Assembly: GCF_009765875.1 (NCBI RefSeq)
Contig: NZ_LMUP01000009.1
Span: 62,001 to 126,000, forward strand
From: Pedobacter sp. L105
Lineage (GTDB): Bacteria > Bacteroidota > Bacteroidia > Sphingobacteriales > Sphingobacteriaceae
DNA length: 64,000 nt
Direction: 5' to 3'
This document shows, piece after piece, positions 51,257-59,936 of the stretch. Each line of letters starts with the position of its first letter. Position 1 is the first letter of the stretch. The translations under genes were made by a program, and so were the position numbers. The notes beneath the pieces were generated by a model. It saw only the letters and a list, made by a program, of their open reading frames with translations, had not been told where the DNA came from and did not search any database.

Positions 51257-52195
51257 ATGAATAACGAAATATTAACACTTGATCCTAAAGATACTGCGGT
51301 GATCGCTGCGCGTGATGCCGAAACTTCGCTGTTCAGGCATTACGGTTTACAGGTCAAAGATCATTATCTCCCCATCCCAGGCACAAACCTGAAAATGAGG
51401 ATATCGGAAATAGGTACCGGAGAGCCTGTATTGGTTGTTCCAGGAAATACAGGGGATGTTTTTCCCTTAGCTTCCCTGCTTTCGGAAATGAAGGGCAGGC
51501 GTATCATTGCGATCAATCGCCCCGGCGGCGGTTTGAGCGAGGGTATAGACCATACTACAGTGAATATCAGGGAATTTGCTGTGGAGACTATTATAGCGGT
51601 GATGGATGCTTTTCAACTGGACAAGGTAAATATTGTTGCCCATTCTATGGGGGCACACTGGAGTTTATGGACGGCGATGGACAGACCGGAACGGGTAAAA
51701 TCATTAACCCTGCTGGGTAATCCTGGCAATGTGATGAAGGGTAAACTGCCATTGGCCTTACGCCTGATGATCCACTGGCCGTTTAACAAGCTTCTGTATA
51801 AGCTGATGATGGGAAAAGAGGGTGACAAGCGGCCAACGATGCTCAAAGCAATGGGCAGCACAAGTGAAACGATAGATAAATTGCCAAAGGAAATAGGCGA
51901 GAGTTATTATGCGTTTAGAAGGTTGCCGCATTATTTGATATCCTTTACCAGCCTGCTAAAAAATGCGGCACCAAATATAGATGCCGCACAATTGAGTGGT
52001 GTTAAACAACCTGTTCAACTCCTAATGGGGGATAAAGATACCTTTGCCTCTGTACCTGTTGGTCAAAGTATTGCCGAAGCTATACCCGACTGTAAGTATC
52101 ATATCATTAATGAGGGAAGTCATTTACCCTGGCTGGAAAAATCAGAAGAATGTGGAAAGCTGATCAATGATTTTCTAACCCAATATAATGAATAG
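51257..52195 (+). CDS. alpha/beta hydrolase
   Basis: The 312-residue cytoplasmic protein has the oxyanion segment LVVPGNTGDVFPLA, the nucleophile elbow AHSMGAHWSL, the acid region LMGDKDTFA and the catalytic His in NEGSHLPWLEK. A lid region (HWPFNKLLYKLMMGKEGDK) lies between. Function is likely in ester or epoxide-like hydrolysis; no specific substrate is evident. It ends 20 bp before the stop of the receptor gene at 52215 (convergent). Confidence 0.85.
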   Translation: MNNEILTLDPKDTAVIAARDAETSLFRHYGLQVKDHYLPIPGTNLKMRISEIGTGEPVLVVPGNTGDVFPLASLLSEMKGRRIIAINRPGGGLSEGIDHTTVNIREFAVETIIAVMDAFQLDKVNIVAHSMGAHWSLWTAMDRPERVKSLTLLGNPGNVMKGKLPLALRLMIHWPFNKLLYKLMMGKEGDKRPTMLKAMGSTSETIDKLPKEIGESYYAFRRLPHYLISFTSLLKNAAPNIDAAQLSGVKQPVQLLMGDKDTFASVPVGQSIAEAIPDCKYHIINEGSHLPWLEKSEECGKLINDFLTQYNE

Positions 52196-52214
52196 CAAAA
52201 ACGAAATTTTATCA

Positions 52215-54602
52215 TTACTGTGTTCTTTGTTTTTCTTCGTCGCTAGAGGTGCTGCGTTTACGGGAAGCGGCGATATTTTTGCCGAAGCGATAGCTGAAAC
52301 TTAAGGTGCCATTGCGGGTATCATTTCGCTGGTAAAAGCCATTGTTCTGGTTCAGATAATTCACAGAGATATGGTAGTTATTGCTGTAAAAGATATCGCC
52401 AGCGGCTAATTTGATTGTACCCTGACCATATAATACCGTTGCTTTGATACCGGCATCTACATTATAATTGGCATCGGCTCTAAAAATCACCTGTATACCC
52501 GATGAATTATAGGTCCCGCTGATTTCTGCTTTTAACCCCAGCTTTTGATCAATGGTAAAGGATTGTGTGGTAGTTCCGTCATAAGCGAATTTATGGTAGT
52601 TGTAACTTCCTTCCAGATAAGTTGATTTTTCTTGCTGGTAATAACCTTCTGATAGGAACGTCATATCCCACCAGCTGGTGGGATGAAAGGCTGCCGACAA
52701 GCGGATACCACTGTTAACGCTTAAACCCAGGTTGGCCTGTGTATCATAAAAGAGTTTGTTCACGTTATCCTGGACAGTGATATTGCTGAACACATCGTGC
52801 GTAGATGTATAATATGCGGTGATATTGTAATCTTTTTTATAGGTATAACCCAATTCTACATTCTGCACAAACGCTGGCTGAAGCGAAGGGTTGCCGACCA
52901 GGTAACTATAAGGATTGGCATAATGCTTGGCAGGGTTCATCCGTGCATATTCTGGTCGCTCTATTCTGTAACCGTAATTCAGTTGCAGCTCATTATCGTC
53001 GTCGATTTTATATAAGGCAAAAAGCGTTGGGAACAGCTTAAAGTATTGTCTTTGATTGAGGGAATCCAATGTTTCAGAATATCCGCGGGTATGGGTAAGC
53101 TCTGCGCGTAAGCCTCCCTGGAAAGTCCATTTGCCAACACTTCCTGTAATGCTGGTATAAGCGGCTCCGGTATTTTCTGTGTATTCAAAATGATTGGAAT
53201 TAGCCGCGACCAGTACAGGCTGCACGCCACCATTGTTATAAAAATCAAAATTGTTCTGGCTTTTGATACTGCTGTATTTCAAACCCGAAGTAAGGTTCCA
53301 GGTTTTACCCAATTTATAATTGTAGTCCAGTTTACCCGAATAGATATCGATATTCTGAAGGGTTGGTGTGTAAATGTGATAGGAGGTAGCAGTAGGAAAC
53401 CCATTGGGCAAAAAGGTCTGGTTATCTACATATTGATCCCTGGTGCTGCTGTAGGGCGAATAATCAAGATCGATATTTAAGCTTTTCCCGCTGGTATCCA
53501 TTTTTAGGTTATAGTTGAGGTTGAAGGCATATAGGTTTCCGCGATTGGGCGTCTTTCCATTGGTCTGTAAAACAGAATCCGGGGAATTTTTAAAGTTATT
53601 GGTGACATAAGTAGGGGTAGTGGTGTTCGTATTTCCTGCACGGTTACTACCGGTCATCAAGAAACCTAAGATCTGGTTATCACTTAACTGATAGTCTGCT
53701 CCGGCCCGGTAGTTATGATTTTTGGATTCAAAGGTGGTATAACCGGGACTATCCCAGAAAGACTGATTACCCGGCGTATTGTAAGTGACATAATCATGCT
53801 GATCATGCGCCTTTTTATTATAGCGGTATCCGTAACTGCCATAAATATTCAATTTGTCTTTTCGGTAATTGAATGCAGCGCTGGCATTGTAGCTGCCATA
53901 AGTTGCCTGTGTAAAGGCACTATTGAGCGTTCCATTAAAACCCTGGTTATTCGATTTTTTAGTTATAATATTGACTACTGAGGCGCCTTCAGCGTCGAAC
54001 ATGGCCGGTGGATTGGAAAACACTTCGATCTTGGAAATCTGATCGGAAGGAAGCCCCTGAAGATAACCGGCCAGGTCGTCACCTGAAAGCTGGAGAGGTT
54101 TGCCATCCAGAAAAAGTTTAACCTCTTTCTTGTTGGCCGTCACTGTATTATCAGACTTCAACTGAACACCTGGTGCTTTTCCCAGCGCATCCCATGCATT
54201 GCCGCCAGAAGCAACAATACTATTTTCTACATTAAACGTAATCCGGTCGATCTTTCTTTCAATAACGGGCTTACGCGCTGTGATCGTTACCAAACCCAGT
54301 TGTTTACTGTCTGGTTTCAGGATCAGATGAAGGGTGTCATTGGGTAATGTAATCGTCCTGCTTAAAGATTGGTAACCAACAAGGCTGGCGCTTACCAGAT
54401 AAGTACCGGCCAGTGGATAATTCAATGTAAAACGTCCCGAATCGGCCAATGCCGAAGAAAGATTCTTATTTTGCTGGCTCAGGATGAGCGTTACCGCATC
54501 CAAAGGTAAGCCTGCAGCATCCGTTACCCTGCCTTTAAACTGTTGTTGTGCCTGCAATAAAAAGGGGAATAAAAATAGCAGGCAGGAGAGTGTTTTTTTC
54601 AT
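52215..54602 (-). CDS. TonB-dependent receptor-like outer-membrane protein
   Basis: The 795-residue protein begins with a signal peptide (LSCLLFLFPFLLQAQ) and a CarboxypepD_reg-like domain (about 22-105: KGRVTDAAGLPLDAVTL). A plug domain follows (about 125-215: KLFLDGKPLQLSGDDLAGYL, IEVFSNPPAMFDAEGASVVNI) and then an OMP_b-brl_3-type barrel to the C-terminal FSYRFGKN segment. It lies divergently from the kinase/regulator pair at 54712-56849, and four TTAA boxes at a 10-bp period lie in the 109-bp gap. It probably takes up or secretes a ligand controlled by that pair. Confidence 0.88.
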   Translation of the reverse strand: MKKTLSCLLFLFPFLLQAQQQFKGRVTDAAGLPLDAVTLILSQQNKNLSSALADSGRFTLNYPLAGTYLVSASLVGYQSLSRTITLPNDTLHLILKPDSKQLGLVTITARKPVIERKIDRITFNVENSIVASGGNAWDALGKAPGVQLKSDNTVTANKKEVKLFLDGKPLQLSGDDLAGYLQGLPSDQISKIEVFSNPPAMFDAEGASVVNIITKKSNNQGFNGTLNSAFTQATYGSYNASAAFNYRKDKLNIYGSYGYRYNKKAHDQHDYVTYNTPGNQSFWDSPGYTTFESKNHNYRAGADYQLSDNQILGFLMTGSNRAGNTNTTTPTYVTNNFKNSPDSVLQTNGKTPNRGNLYAFNLNYNLKMDTSGKSLNIDLDYSPYSSTRDQYVDNQTFLPNGFPTATSYHIYTPTLQNIDIYSGKLDYNYKLGKTWNLTSGLKYSSIKSQNNFDFYNNGGVQPVLVAANSNHFEYTENTGAAYTSITGSVGKWTFQGGLRAELTHTRGYSETLDSLNQRQYFKLFPTLFALYKIDDDNELQLNYGYRIERPEYARMNPAKHYANPYSYLVGNPSLQPAFVQNVELGYTYKKDYNITAYYTSTHDVFSNITVQDNVNKLFYDTQANLGLSVNSGIRLSAAFHPTSWWDMTFLSEGYYQQEKSTYLEGSYNYHKFAYDGTTTQSFTIDQKLGLKAEISGTYNSSGIQVIFRADANYNVDAGIKATVLYGQGTIKLAAGDIFYSNNYHISVNYLNQNNGFYQRNDTRNGTLSFSYRFGKNIAASRKRSTSSDEEKQRTQ

Positions 54603-54627
54603 GCCACAAACCTACCCCGATGTTAGG

Positions 54628-54661
54628 TTAACGAACATTAAGAAACATTAAATAACATTAA
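54628..54661. promoter_or_regulatory. four TTAA boxes at exact 10-bp period
   Basis: TTAA occurs at 54628, 54638, 54648 and 54658, and the last three are within AACATTAA. One-turn direct repeats are the usual binding pattern for OmpR-type response regulators. The array lies 26-59 bp upstream of the receptor start (54602) and 51-84 bp upstream of the kinase start (54712), so the regulator at 56163 is the candidate. Confidence 0.6.
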
Positions 54662-54711
54662 ATCTGGAGTGGGTGCGATGATAACCGGTTAATTATGATG
54701 AATTTCGTTGT

Positions 54712-56166
54712 ATGAAATGGCTGTCCAACCGTTATGCTTATCCACTGGTGATCTTCGCGATCTTGATTAGTGGTGCCCTGCAGTTTGCCTGGTTGAACCA
54801 GCTTTTTATCGCCCAACGCGTACAGGTGAAGCTGGACCTGGAACAAACAGTGGCCGACGCGGCAAAAATGAGCAGCTATATGAGCGTGGTACCGGGCCAC
54901 GAGGGGAATGAAAATTTCAGGAATTTTTTCCTTTCGCCCGAATGGAGGCAATTCAGTCAGGCTTATACAAATATGCGCTATAAAATTGGAAGTCGTTTTG
55001 ATGATCATTACAATGCAGACAGTACGATCCTGAATATCAGTCTGCGTTTCGGTAATGAGAAAGAACGTGGCAGCCAGCATCGCCGGGTAGTGCGTTTTGA
55101 TTTTGGGGAACCGCTCCGCGTGAGCCAGGCTAAGGACAGAAGAGACCGTAAGCGTATGGACAGTTTAGTGCATCGTGAAATCGATAAAACTGAGTTTTCA
55201 TTAACTACCTATACTGCCATCAGAGGGTATGCCGATGATAATATAATCAATGGCCTGGCTGCCGATAAAATTAAAAATGCCGCCTTTACTAGTCGGCAGT
55301 ATACCTACGATCTTAAATTCTTTCATACTTATCAGTTAGTTGTTCCGGCGATAGATGGATTGGTTTTATACCGGATGAGGTATTACCTGATTTCTTCCTG
55401 CCTCATGCTGCTGCTAACTGGTGCTGTATTTATCTTTATTCTTCGGCTGATGCATAACCAGCGCTTGTATGCACAGGCGCGTTTATCGTTTACCAGTAAT
55501 ATGACGCATGAGCTGAAAACACCGGTGGCCACTGTGGCCATTGCCCTCGAGTCTATTATGGAAAATCACCTGGAAAATGATCCGGTAACGCTGAGGAATT
55601 ACCTGGAAATTAGCAGGAGCGAGTTGAAACGGCTGAACCTGATGATTGATAAGGTGTTAAACATAGAACAGCTGGATCACGGTCAGGACCGTTTACGTGC
55701 AGAACTTTTTGATGTGCAATTGTGTTTACAGGAAGTGATTGGTTCCATGCAATTGCAATTGAAGAATGCCAGTGCTTCCATTCAGTGGCAACCACTAGAT
55801 GAACCCTGTTTTGTAAGCGGCGACCCAGTTCACCTGACCAATGTATTTTATAACCTGATTGAAAATGCGATCAAATATGGTGGAAAAGGAGTGATCATTG
55901 AAGTGAGCTGCAAACGTATGTCAGAGGAGATCATGATTAGTTTTAAGGATAATGGCCCCGGTATTGCAGCCATCTACCAGGACCGTGTTTTTGAGCGTTA
56001 TTTCAGGATACCTGTGGGAACCACGGCCATCCACAATGTAAAAGGTACAGGCCTGGGGTTGAATTATGTAAAACAGATCGTTGAAAAACAAGGCGGCAGG
56101 ATTACGCTGAGCAGTGAAGTGGGAAAAGGCAGTAATTTTATCATCTATTTACCTGCAAACAAATGA
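54712..56166 (+). CDS. membrane sensor histidine kinase
   Basis: The 484-residue kinase has an N-terminal membrane segment (YPLVIFAILISGALQFAWL), an extracytoplasmic domain of about 190 residues without a recognised fold, a second membrane segment (LISSCLMLLLTGAVFIFIL), then the kinase core: H-box MTHELKTPVATVAIAL, N-box FYNLIENAIKYG and G-box DNGPGIAAIY / GTGLGLNYV. There is no HAMP domain by eye. The stop overlaps the response-regulator start by 4 bp (ATGA), so the two are co-translated. It is divergent from the receptor gene at 52215, which it is likely to control. Confidence 0.9.
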   Translation: MKWLSNRYAYPLVIFAILISGALQFAWLNQLFIAQRVQVKLDLEQTVADAAKMSSYMSVVPGHEGNENFRNFFLSPEWRQFSQAYTNMRYKIGSRFDDHYNADSTILNISLRFGNEKERGSQHRRVVRFDFGEPLRVSQAKDRRDRKRMDSLVHREIDKTEFSLTTYTAIRGYADDNIINGLAADKIKNAAFTSRQYTYDLKFFHTYQLVVPAIDGLVLYRMRYYLISSCLMLLLTGAVFIFILRLMHNQRLYAQARLSFTSNMTHELKTPVATVAIALESIMENHLENDPVTLRNYLEISRSELKRLNLMIDKVLNIEQLDHGQDRLRAELFDVQLCLQEVIGSMQLQLKNASASIQWQPLDEPCFVSGDPVHLTNVFYNLIENAIKYGGKGVIIEVSCKRMSEEIMISFKDNGPGIAAIYQDRVFERYFRIPVGTTAIHNVKGTGLGLNYVKQIVEKQGGRITLSSEVGKGSNFIIYLPANK

Positions 56167-56849
56167 GTTATAAAATTTTATATGCCGAGGATGAGCCTTT
56201 TCTTGCCCAGATTGTTTGTGATAACCTGAAAGGTAAAGGGTATGAAGTTTTCCTGGCTACGGATGGTGAGCAGGCAATAAATCTCTTTCAGCAAATTAAA
56301 CTGGATCTCTGTCTGCTGGATATTATGATGCCGCTTAAAGACGGGTACATGCTGGCCGAAGATATCAGGAAACTGGACAAGGGTATTCCCATTATCTTTC
56401 TGAGTGCAAAGTCCCTCGATGAAGATGTGGTGAAAGGTTTTAAAACCGGCGGTAATGATTATCTGAAAAAGCCCTTCAGCATTGTGGAACTACTGGTGCG
56501 GATAGAAGCCCTGCTTAGCCGCTATGGTAATACCCAACAGCCGGCCGGCCCGCAAAAACAATATGAATTTGGTCATTGCAGCTTAGATACCGTGAACCAG
56601 CAGCTGAAAACGAGTACCGCCACCTACGATCTATCTTACAAAGAAGCGGCACTGCTTTCGCTGTTATTGCAATATAAAAATGCGGTACTGGAAAGACAGG
56701 AGGCCTTAATCAAAATATGGGGCGACGATAGCATTTATAATACGAACAGCATGAATGTTTTTATCAACCATCTGCGTAAAATGCTCAAAGATGAACCTGA
56801 TATCCAAATCATGAGCATCAGGAGTATCGGGTATAAACTGCTTTGTTAA
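56163..56849 (+). CDS. OmpR-family response regulator
   Basis: The 228-residue protein has a receiver domain (KILYAEDEPFLAQIV, phospho-acceptor D53 in LCLLDIMMP, the Thr/Ser switch as FLSAKS, K in YLKKPF) and a C-terminal winged HTH (SYKEAALLSLLLQYKNAVL, NVFINHLRKMLKD, IRSIGYKLLC). The acidic pocket E9/D10 is present. It overlaps the kinase gene by 4 bp. The TTAA array at 54628-54661 between receptor and kinase is the likely binding site. Confidence 0.92.
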   Translation: MSYKILYAEDEPFLAQIVCDNLKGKGYEVFLATDGEQAINLFQQIKLDLCLLDIMMPLKDGYMLAEDIRKLDKGIPIIFLSAKSLDEDVVKGFKTGGNDYLKKPFSIVELLVRIEALLSRYGNTQQPAGPQKQYEFGHCSLDTVNQQLKTSTATYDLSYKEAALLSLLLQYKNAVLERQEALIKIWGDDSIYNTNSMNVFINHLRKMLKDEPDIQIMSIRSIGYKLLC

Positions 56850-56913
56850 CTATTGTCGGTTTTAATCGGCTTCATATCTGACCGCAAATAAAAATCTTAT
56901 TTTACGATACTCG

Positions 56914-56947
56914 TTTTGGCTAAATCAAAAGCAGAAATGGCTAAATC
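56914..56947 (+). promoter_or_regulatory. 21-bp-spaced operator (module 3)
   Basis: TTTTGGCTAAATC (56914-56926) and AAATGGCTAAATC (56935-56947) are direct repeats with a 21-bp period, 57-91 bp before the SDR start at 57005. This is the third NmrA/AraC operon with such a pair. Confidence 0.65.
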
Positions 56948-57004
56948 TGCTATTTTCCTGGGACCGATATTTGTTGATATCAATATTCAACTAATAATAA
57001 GATT

Positions 57005-57901
57005 ATGCGTGTATTTGTTACAGGAGCCACAGGCTTCATAGGTTCTGCCATTGTTCCGGAACTAATTAATGCAGGCCACCAGGTAATTGGTCTTGCCCGT
57101 TCAGATTCATCTGCCGAAAAACTGATTGCCGCAGGTGCTGAAGTATTACGCGGCGACCTGGAAGATTTAGATAGTTTACGCAAAGGTGCGGCCGCTGCAG
57201 ATGGCGTGATCCATGCCGGTTTTATTCATGATTTTTTTAGGTTCGCAGAGGTATGTGAAATAGATCGCGTGGCTATCGAAACCATTGCCGATGTGCTGGT
57301 AGGTTCTGACAAACCACTCATCGTTACCTCCGGTACTGCATTTTCGCACGATGGCGAAATAGCTACCGAAGATATTATACAAGACCTTAGTCAGAGCCGT
57401 ACTCCACGACGATCGGAGCAGGCGGCAGATGCTGCGGCAGCAAAGGGTGTCCGCAGTTCAATTGTGCGCCTTTCACCATCTGTTCATGGTGAGGGGGATC
57501 ATCATGGTTTCGTTCCTATCCTGGTCAACACAGCGCGTGAAAAAGGTGTTTCAGCTTACATCGGCGAAGGACTGAACCGCTGGAATGCTGTTCACAGATT
57601 GGATGCAGCATTGTTATTTCGCCTGGCACTGGAAAATGCAGTTGCACGAACCCGGTTTCATGCCGTTGGTGATGAAGAAATTACTATTAAGACTATTGCA
57701 GAAATTATAGGTAAACATCTTAACCTCCCGGTAGTTTCTTTAACGCCAGAAGAAGCAGGAGAACATTTTGGCTGGTTTAGCATGATGGCAAGTATAGATT
57801 GTCCGGCTTCAAGCAAAATAACACAGGAAAGTTTAAACTGGCATCCAACCCATCCTGGCCTGGTAGCCGATCTGGAAAAAGGAATTTATTTTAATTCATA
57901 A
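57005..57901 (+). CDS. NAD(P)-dependent epimerase/dehydratase family protein
   Basis: The 298-residue extended-type SDR starts with VFVTGATGFIGSAIVPEL (GxxGxxG at 7-13), followed by GLARSDSSAEKL, LRGDLEDLDSLRKGAAAADGVIHAGF and VRLSPSVHGEGDHHG. The substrate-binding part includes GLNRWNAVHRLDAALLFRLALE. The catalytic YxxxK of classical SDRs is not evident. It is the first gene of the operon SDR/NmrA/AraC: the NmrA start lies 4 bp after its stop. Similar proteins in Bacteroidota are annotated as nucleoside-diphosphate-sugar epimerases or NAD(P)-dependent oxidoreductases; the substrate is unknown. Confidence 0.87.
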   Translation: MRVFVTGATGFIGSAIVPELINAGHQVIGLARSDSSAEKLIAAGAEVLRGDLEDLDSLRKGAAAADGVIHAGFIHDFFRFAEVCEIDRVAIETIADVLVGSDKPLIVTSGTAFSHDGEIATEDIIQDLSQSRTPRRSEQAADAAAAKGVRSSIVRLSPSVHGEGDHHGFVPILVNTAREKGVSAYIGEGLNRWNAVHRLDAALLFRLALENAVARTRFHAVGDEEITIKTIAEIIGKHLNLPVVSLTPEEAGEHFGWFSMMASIDCPASSKITQESLNWHPTHPGLVADLEKGIYFNS

Positions 57902-57905
57902 AAAG

Positions 57906-58835
57906 ATGAAGATCATCGTTACAGGTTCCTTAGGGAATATCAGTAAACCCCTGACACAGACATTGGTCGGTCAGGGGCATTCGGTCACTGTGATTAGCAG
58001 TAATCCGCATAAAAAAAAGGCCATTGAAGGTTTGGGCGCCACTGCTGCCATTGGCTCTATGGAAGATGCTGCATTTTTGAGCACCGCCTTTATCGGAGCC
58101 GATGCTGTATATGTGATGATCCCCCTCAGTTATACAGATCCGGATCTTAACGCTTACATGCATCGAATTGCAGGCAACTATCTGCAGGCAGTGAAAGCTG
58201 CTGCTGTTAAGCGCATTGTGTTACTAAGTGGCTGGGCAGCCGACCTGACAGGCGAAGGTAGTGCAGAAGGTATTTTTGATGACCTGAGCGATGTTTCAGT
58301 CACCATCCTGCGGCCAGCGTCTTTTTACACAAATTTTTATTATTCCATCGATCTGATTAGGGGTAACGGATTATTAGGTAAGTTTCTTACCCTGCGTCAT
58401 TTTGGTTTATGGGCATTGCTGACAGGAAAAACAGGTTTGCTAATGGGGAACTATGGCGGTGACGACAAGGTTGTTTTTGTTTCACCCAAAGACATAGCCG
58501 ATGCTGCGGCAGAAGAACTGCTGGCAAACACAGCTCATAAAAAGATCCGCTATGTAGGCAGTGAAGAAATGACTTGTAACGAAGCAGCCGGAATTATCGG
58601 TAGAGCGATTGGTAAACCCTGGTTAAAATGGGTATTGCTGTCTGACAAGCAGATGATGCAGGGTCTGAAAATGGCCAAAATGCCTCAAAAACTAGCAGAA
58701 ACCATGGTAGAAATGCAGGCGGCGATGCACAGCGGGAAAACCCTGGAGAACTTTCACCGGAACAACACAAAAATGGGTAAAGTAAAACTGGCTGATTTTG
58801 CCAAAGAGTTTGCCCAGGTTTATCACCAAAAATAA
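57906..58835 (+). CDS. NmrA-like NAD(P)-binding reductase, module 3
   Basis: The 309-residue protein begins KIIVTGSLGNISKPLTQTL and shares GATAAIGSMEDAAFLS, DAVYVMIPLSYTD, KRIVLLSGWAADL and YVGSEEMTCNEAAGIIG with the copies at 2664 and 8281. About 15 extra residues around 160-175 (LGKFLTLRHFGLWALL) are a hydrophobic insertion not present in the other two. It is the middle gene of the SDR/NmrA/AraC operon. The AraC start follows 12 bp after its stop, the same spacer length as in the other two copies. Confidence 0.88.
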   Translation: MKIIVTGSLGNISKPLTQTLVGQGHSVTVISSNPHKKKAIEGLGATAAIGSMEDAAFLSTAFIGADAVYVMIPLSYTDPDLNAYMHRIAGNYLQAVKAAAVKRIVLLSGWAADLTGEGSAEGIFDDLSDVSVTILRPASFYTNFYYSIDLIRGNGLLGKFLTLRHFGLWALLTGKTGLLMGNYGGDDKVVFVSPKDIADAAAEELLANTAHKKIRYVGSEEMTCNEAAGIIGRAIGKPWLKWVLLSDKQMMQGLKMAKMPQKLAETMVEMQAAMHSGKTLENFHRNNTKMGKVKLADFAKEFAQVYHQK

Positions 58836-58847
58836 TTATCTTGTCTT

Positions 58848-59768
58848 ATGTCCGGCAACCAACCTATCAGAGTAAAAACAATCACCGAGTATCACCGTGG
58901 GGCAGGGCTGCCGAAACCGGAGCATCCGCTGATCAGCGTCATCAATTTTGCAAATGTTACACCTCCGGTGACCAGTGGATCTTTCAGTCTGATCTTTGAT
59001 TTTTATTCGATCTCTTTGAAGAGGACGCATAACGTCAAATATAAATATGGCCAGGAGGAAAGTGATTTTGATGAAGGCGTACTATTTTTTATGGCTCCTG
59101 GTCAGGTGTTTGGTATAGATCTTGGGGAGGGGGTAAGGCACCAGCCCAACGGATGGATGATCCTGATCCATCCTGACTTTTTATGGAACACGGCACTGGC
59201 CAAAACGATTAAGAATTACGAATATTTTAATTATTCGGTTTATGAGGCCCTCTTTCTGTCAGACAAGGAAGAAACAATGGTGACAGGGATAGCTCAGAAC
59301 ATAGCCCACGAATATAATGGTAATATTGACCGCTTCAGTGAAAGTGTGATCATTGCCCAGCTGGAACTGCTCCTTACCTATGGCGACCGCTTTTACCAGC
59401 GTCAGTTCATCACCCGTAAGGTCTCAAACCACGAGATCCTTAGCCGGCTGGAAGATCTGCTTTCCGATTATTTTAACAGCGGCTCACTGGCAAAACAGGG
59501 TTTGCCCAGCGTAACTTTTATTGCTGAAAGCCTGAATATCTCTCCTGGTTATCTGAGTAGTTTACTCAAAACTTTAACAGGGCAGAGCACACAGCAGCAC
59601 TTGCATAACAAACTGATTGAACTGGCCAAAGAAAAGTTATCTACCACCAGCTTATCCGTGAGCGAGATCGCCTATGAACTGGGCTTTGAACACCTTCAGT
59701 CTTTTAGTAAGTTGTTCAAAACCAAAACCAAAGTGTCGCCTATGGAATTCAGGGCTTCTTTTAACTAA
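58848..59768 (+). CDS. AraC-family regulator of NmrA/AraC module 3
   Basis: The 306-residue protein has HPLISVINFANV, ESDFDEGVLFFMAPGQV, LIHPDFLWNTALAKTI and RFYQRQFITRK. The HTHs are TFIAESLNISPGYLSSLLK and SEIAYELGFEHLQSFSKLF, and the end is TKVSPMEFRASFN. It is closest to the copies at 1731 and 7351. It is the last gene of the operon headed by the SDR at 57005, whose promoter has the 21-bp operator at 56914. Confidence 0.9.
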   Translation: MSGNQPIRVKTITEYHRGAGLPKPEHPLISVINFANVTPPVTSGSFSLIFDFYSISLKRTHNVKYKYGQEESDFDEGVLFFMAPGQVFGIDLGEGVRHQPNGWMILIHPDFLWNTALAKTIKNYEYFNYSVYEALFLSDKEETMVTGIAQNIAHEYNGNIDRFSESVIIAQLELLLTYGDRFYQRQFITRKVSNHEILSRLEDLLSDYFNSGSLAKQGLPSVTFIAESLNISPGYLSSLLKTLTGQSTQQHLHNKLIELAKEKLSTTSLSVSEIAYELGFEHLQSFSKLFKTKTKVSPMEFRASFN

Positions 59769-59936
59769 ATTGAATTGCCCATTGTCCGTTCTTCATTCTT
59801 GCAGAAACGAAAGCTGGTAAACCATCCATGTATTTAACTGTGAATTTGTTTAAGGCTAGACGTATTCACCGATAAGATATAATTTTTGGAGAAAGAAAGC
59901 GGAAGACCATATTAACATCAATTTTGCTCCTGCAAA

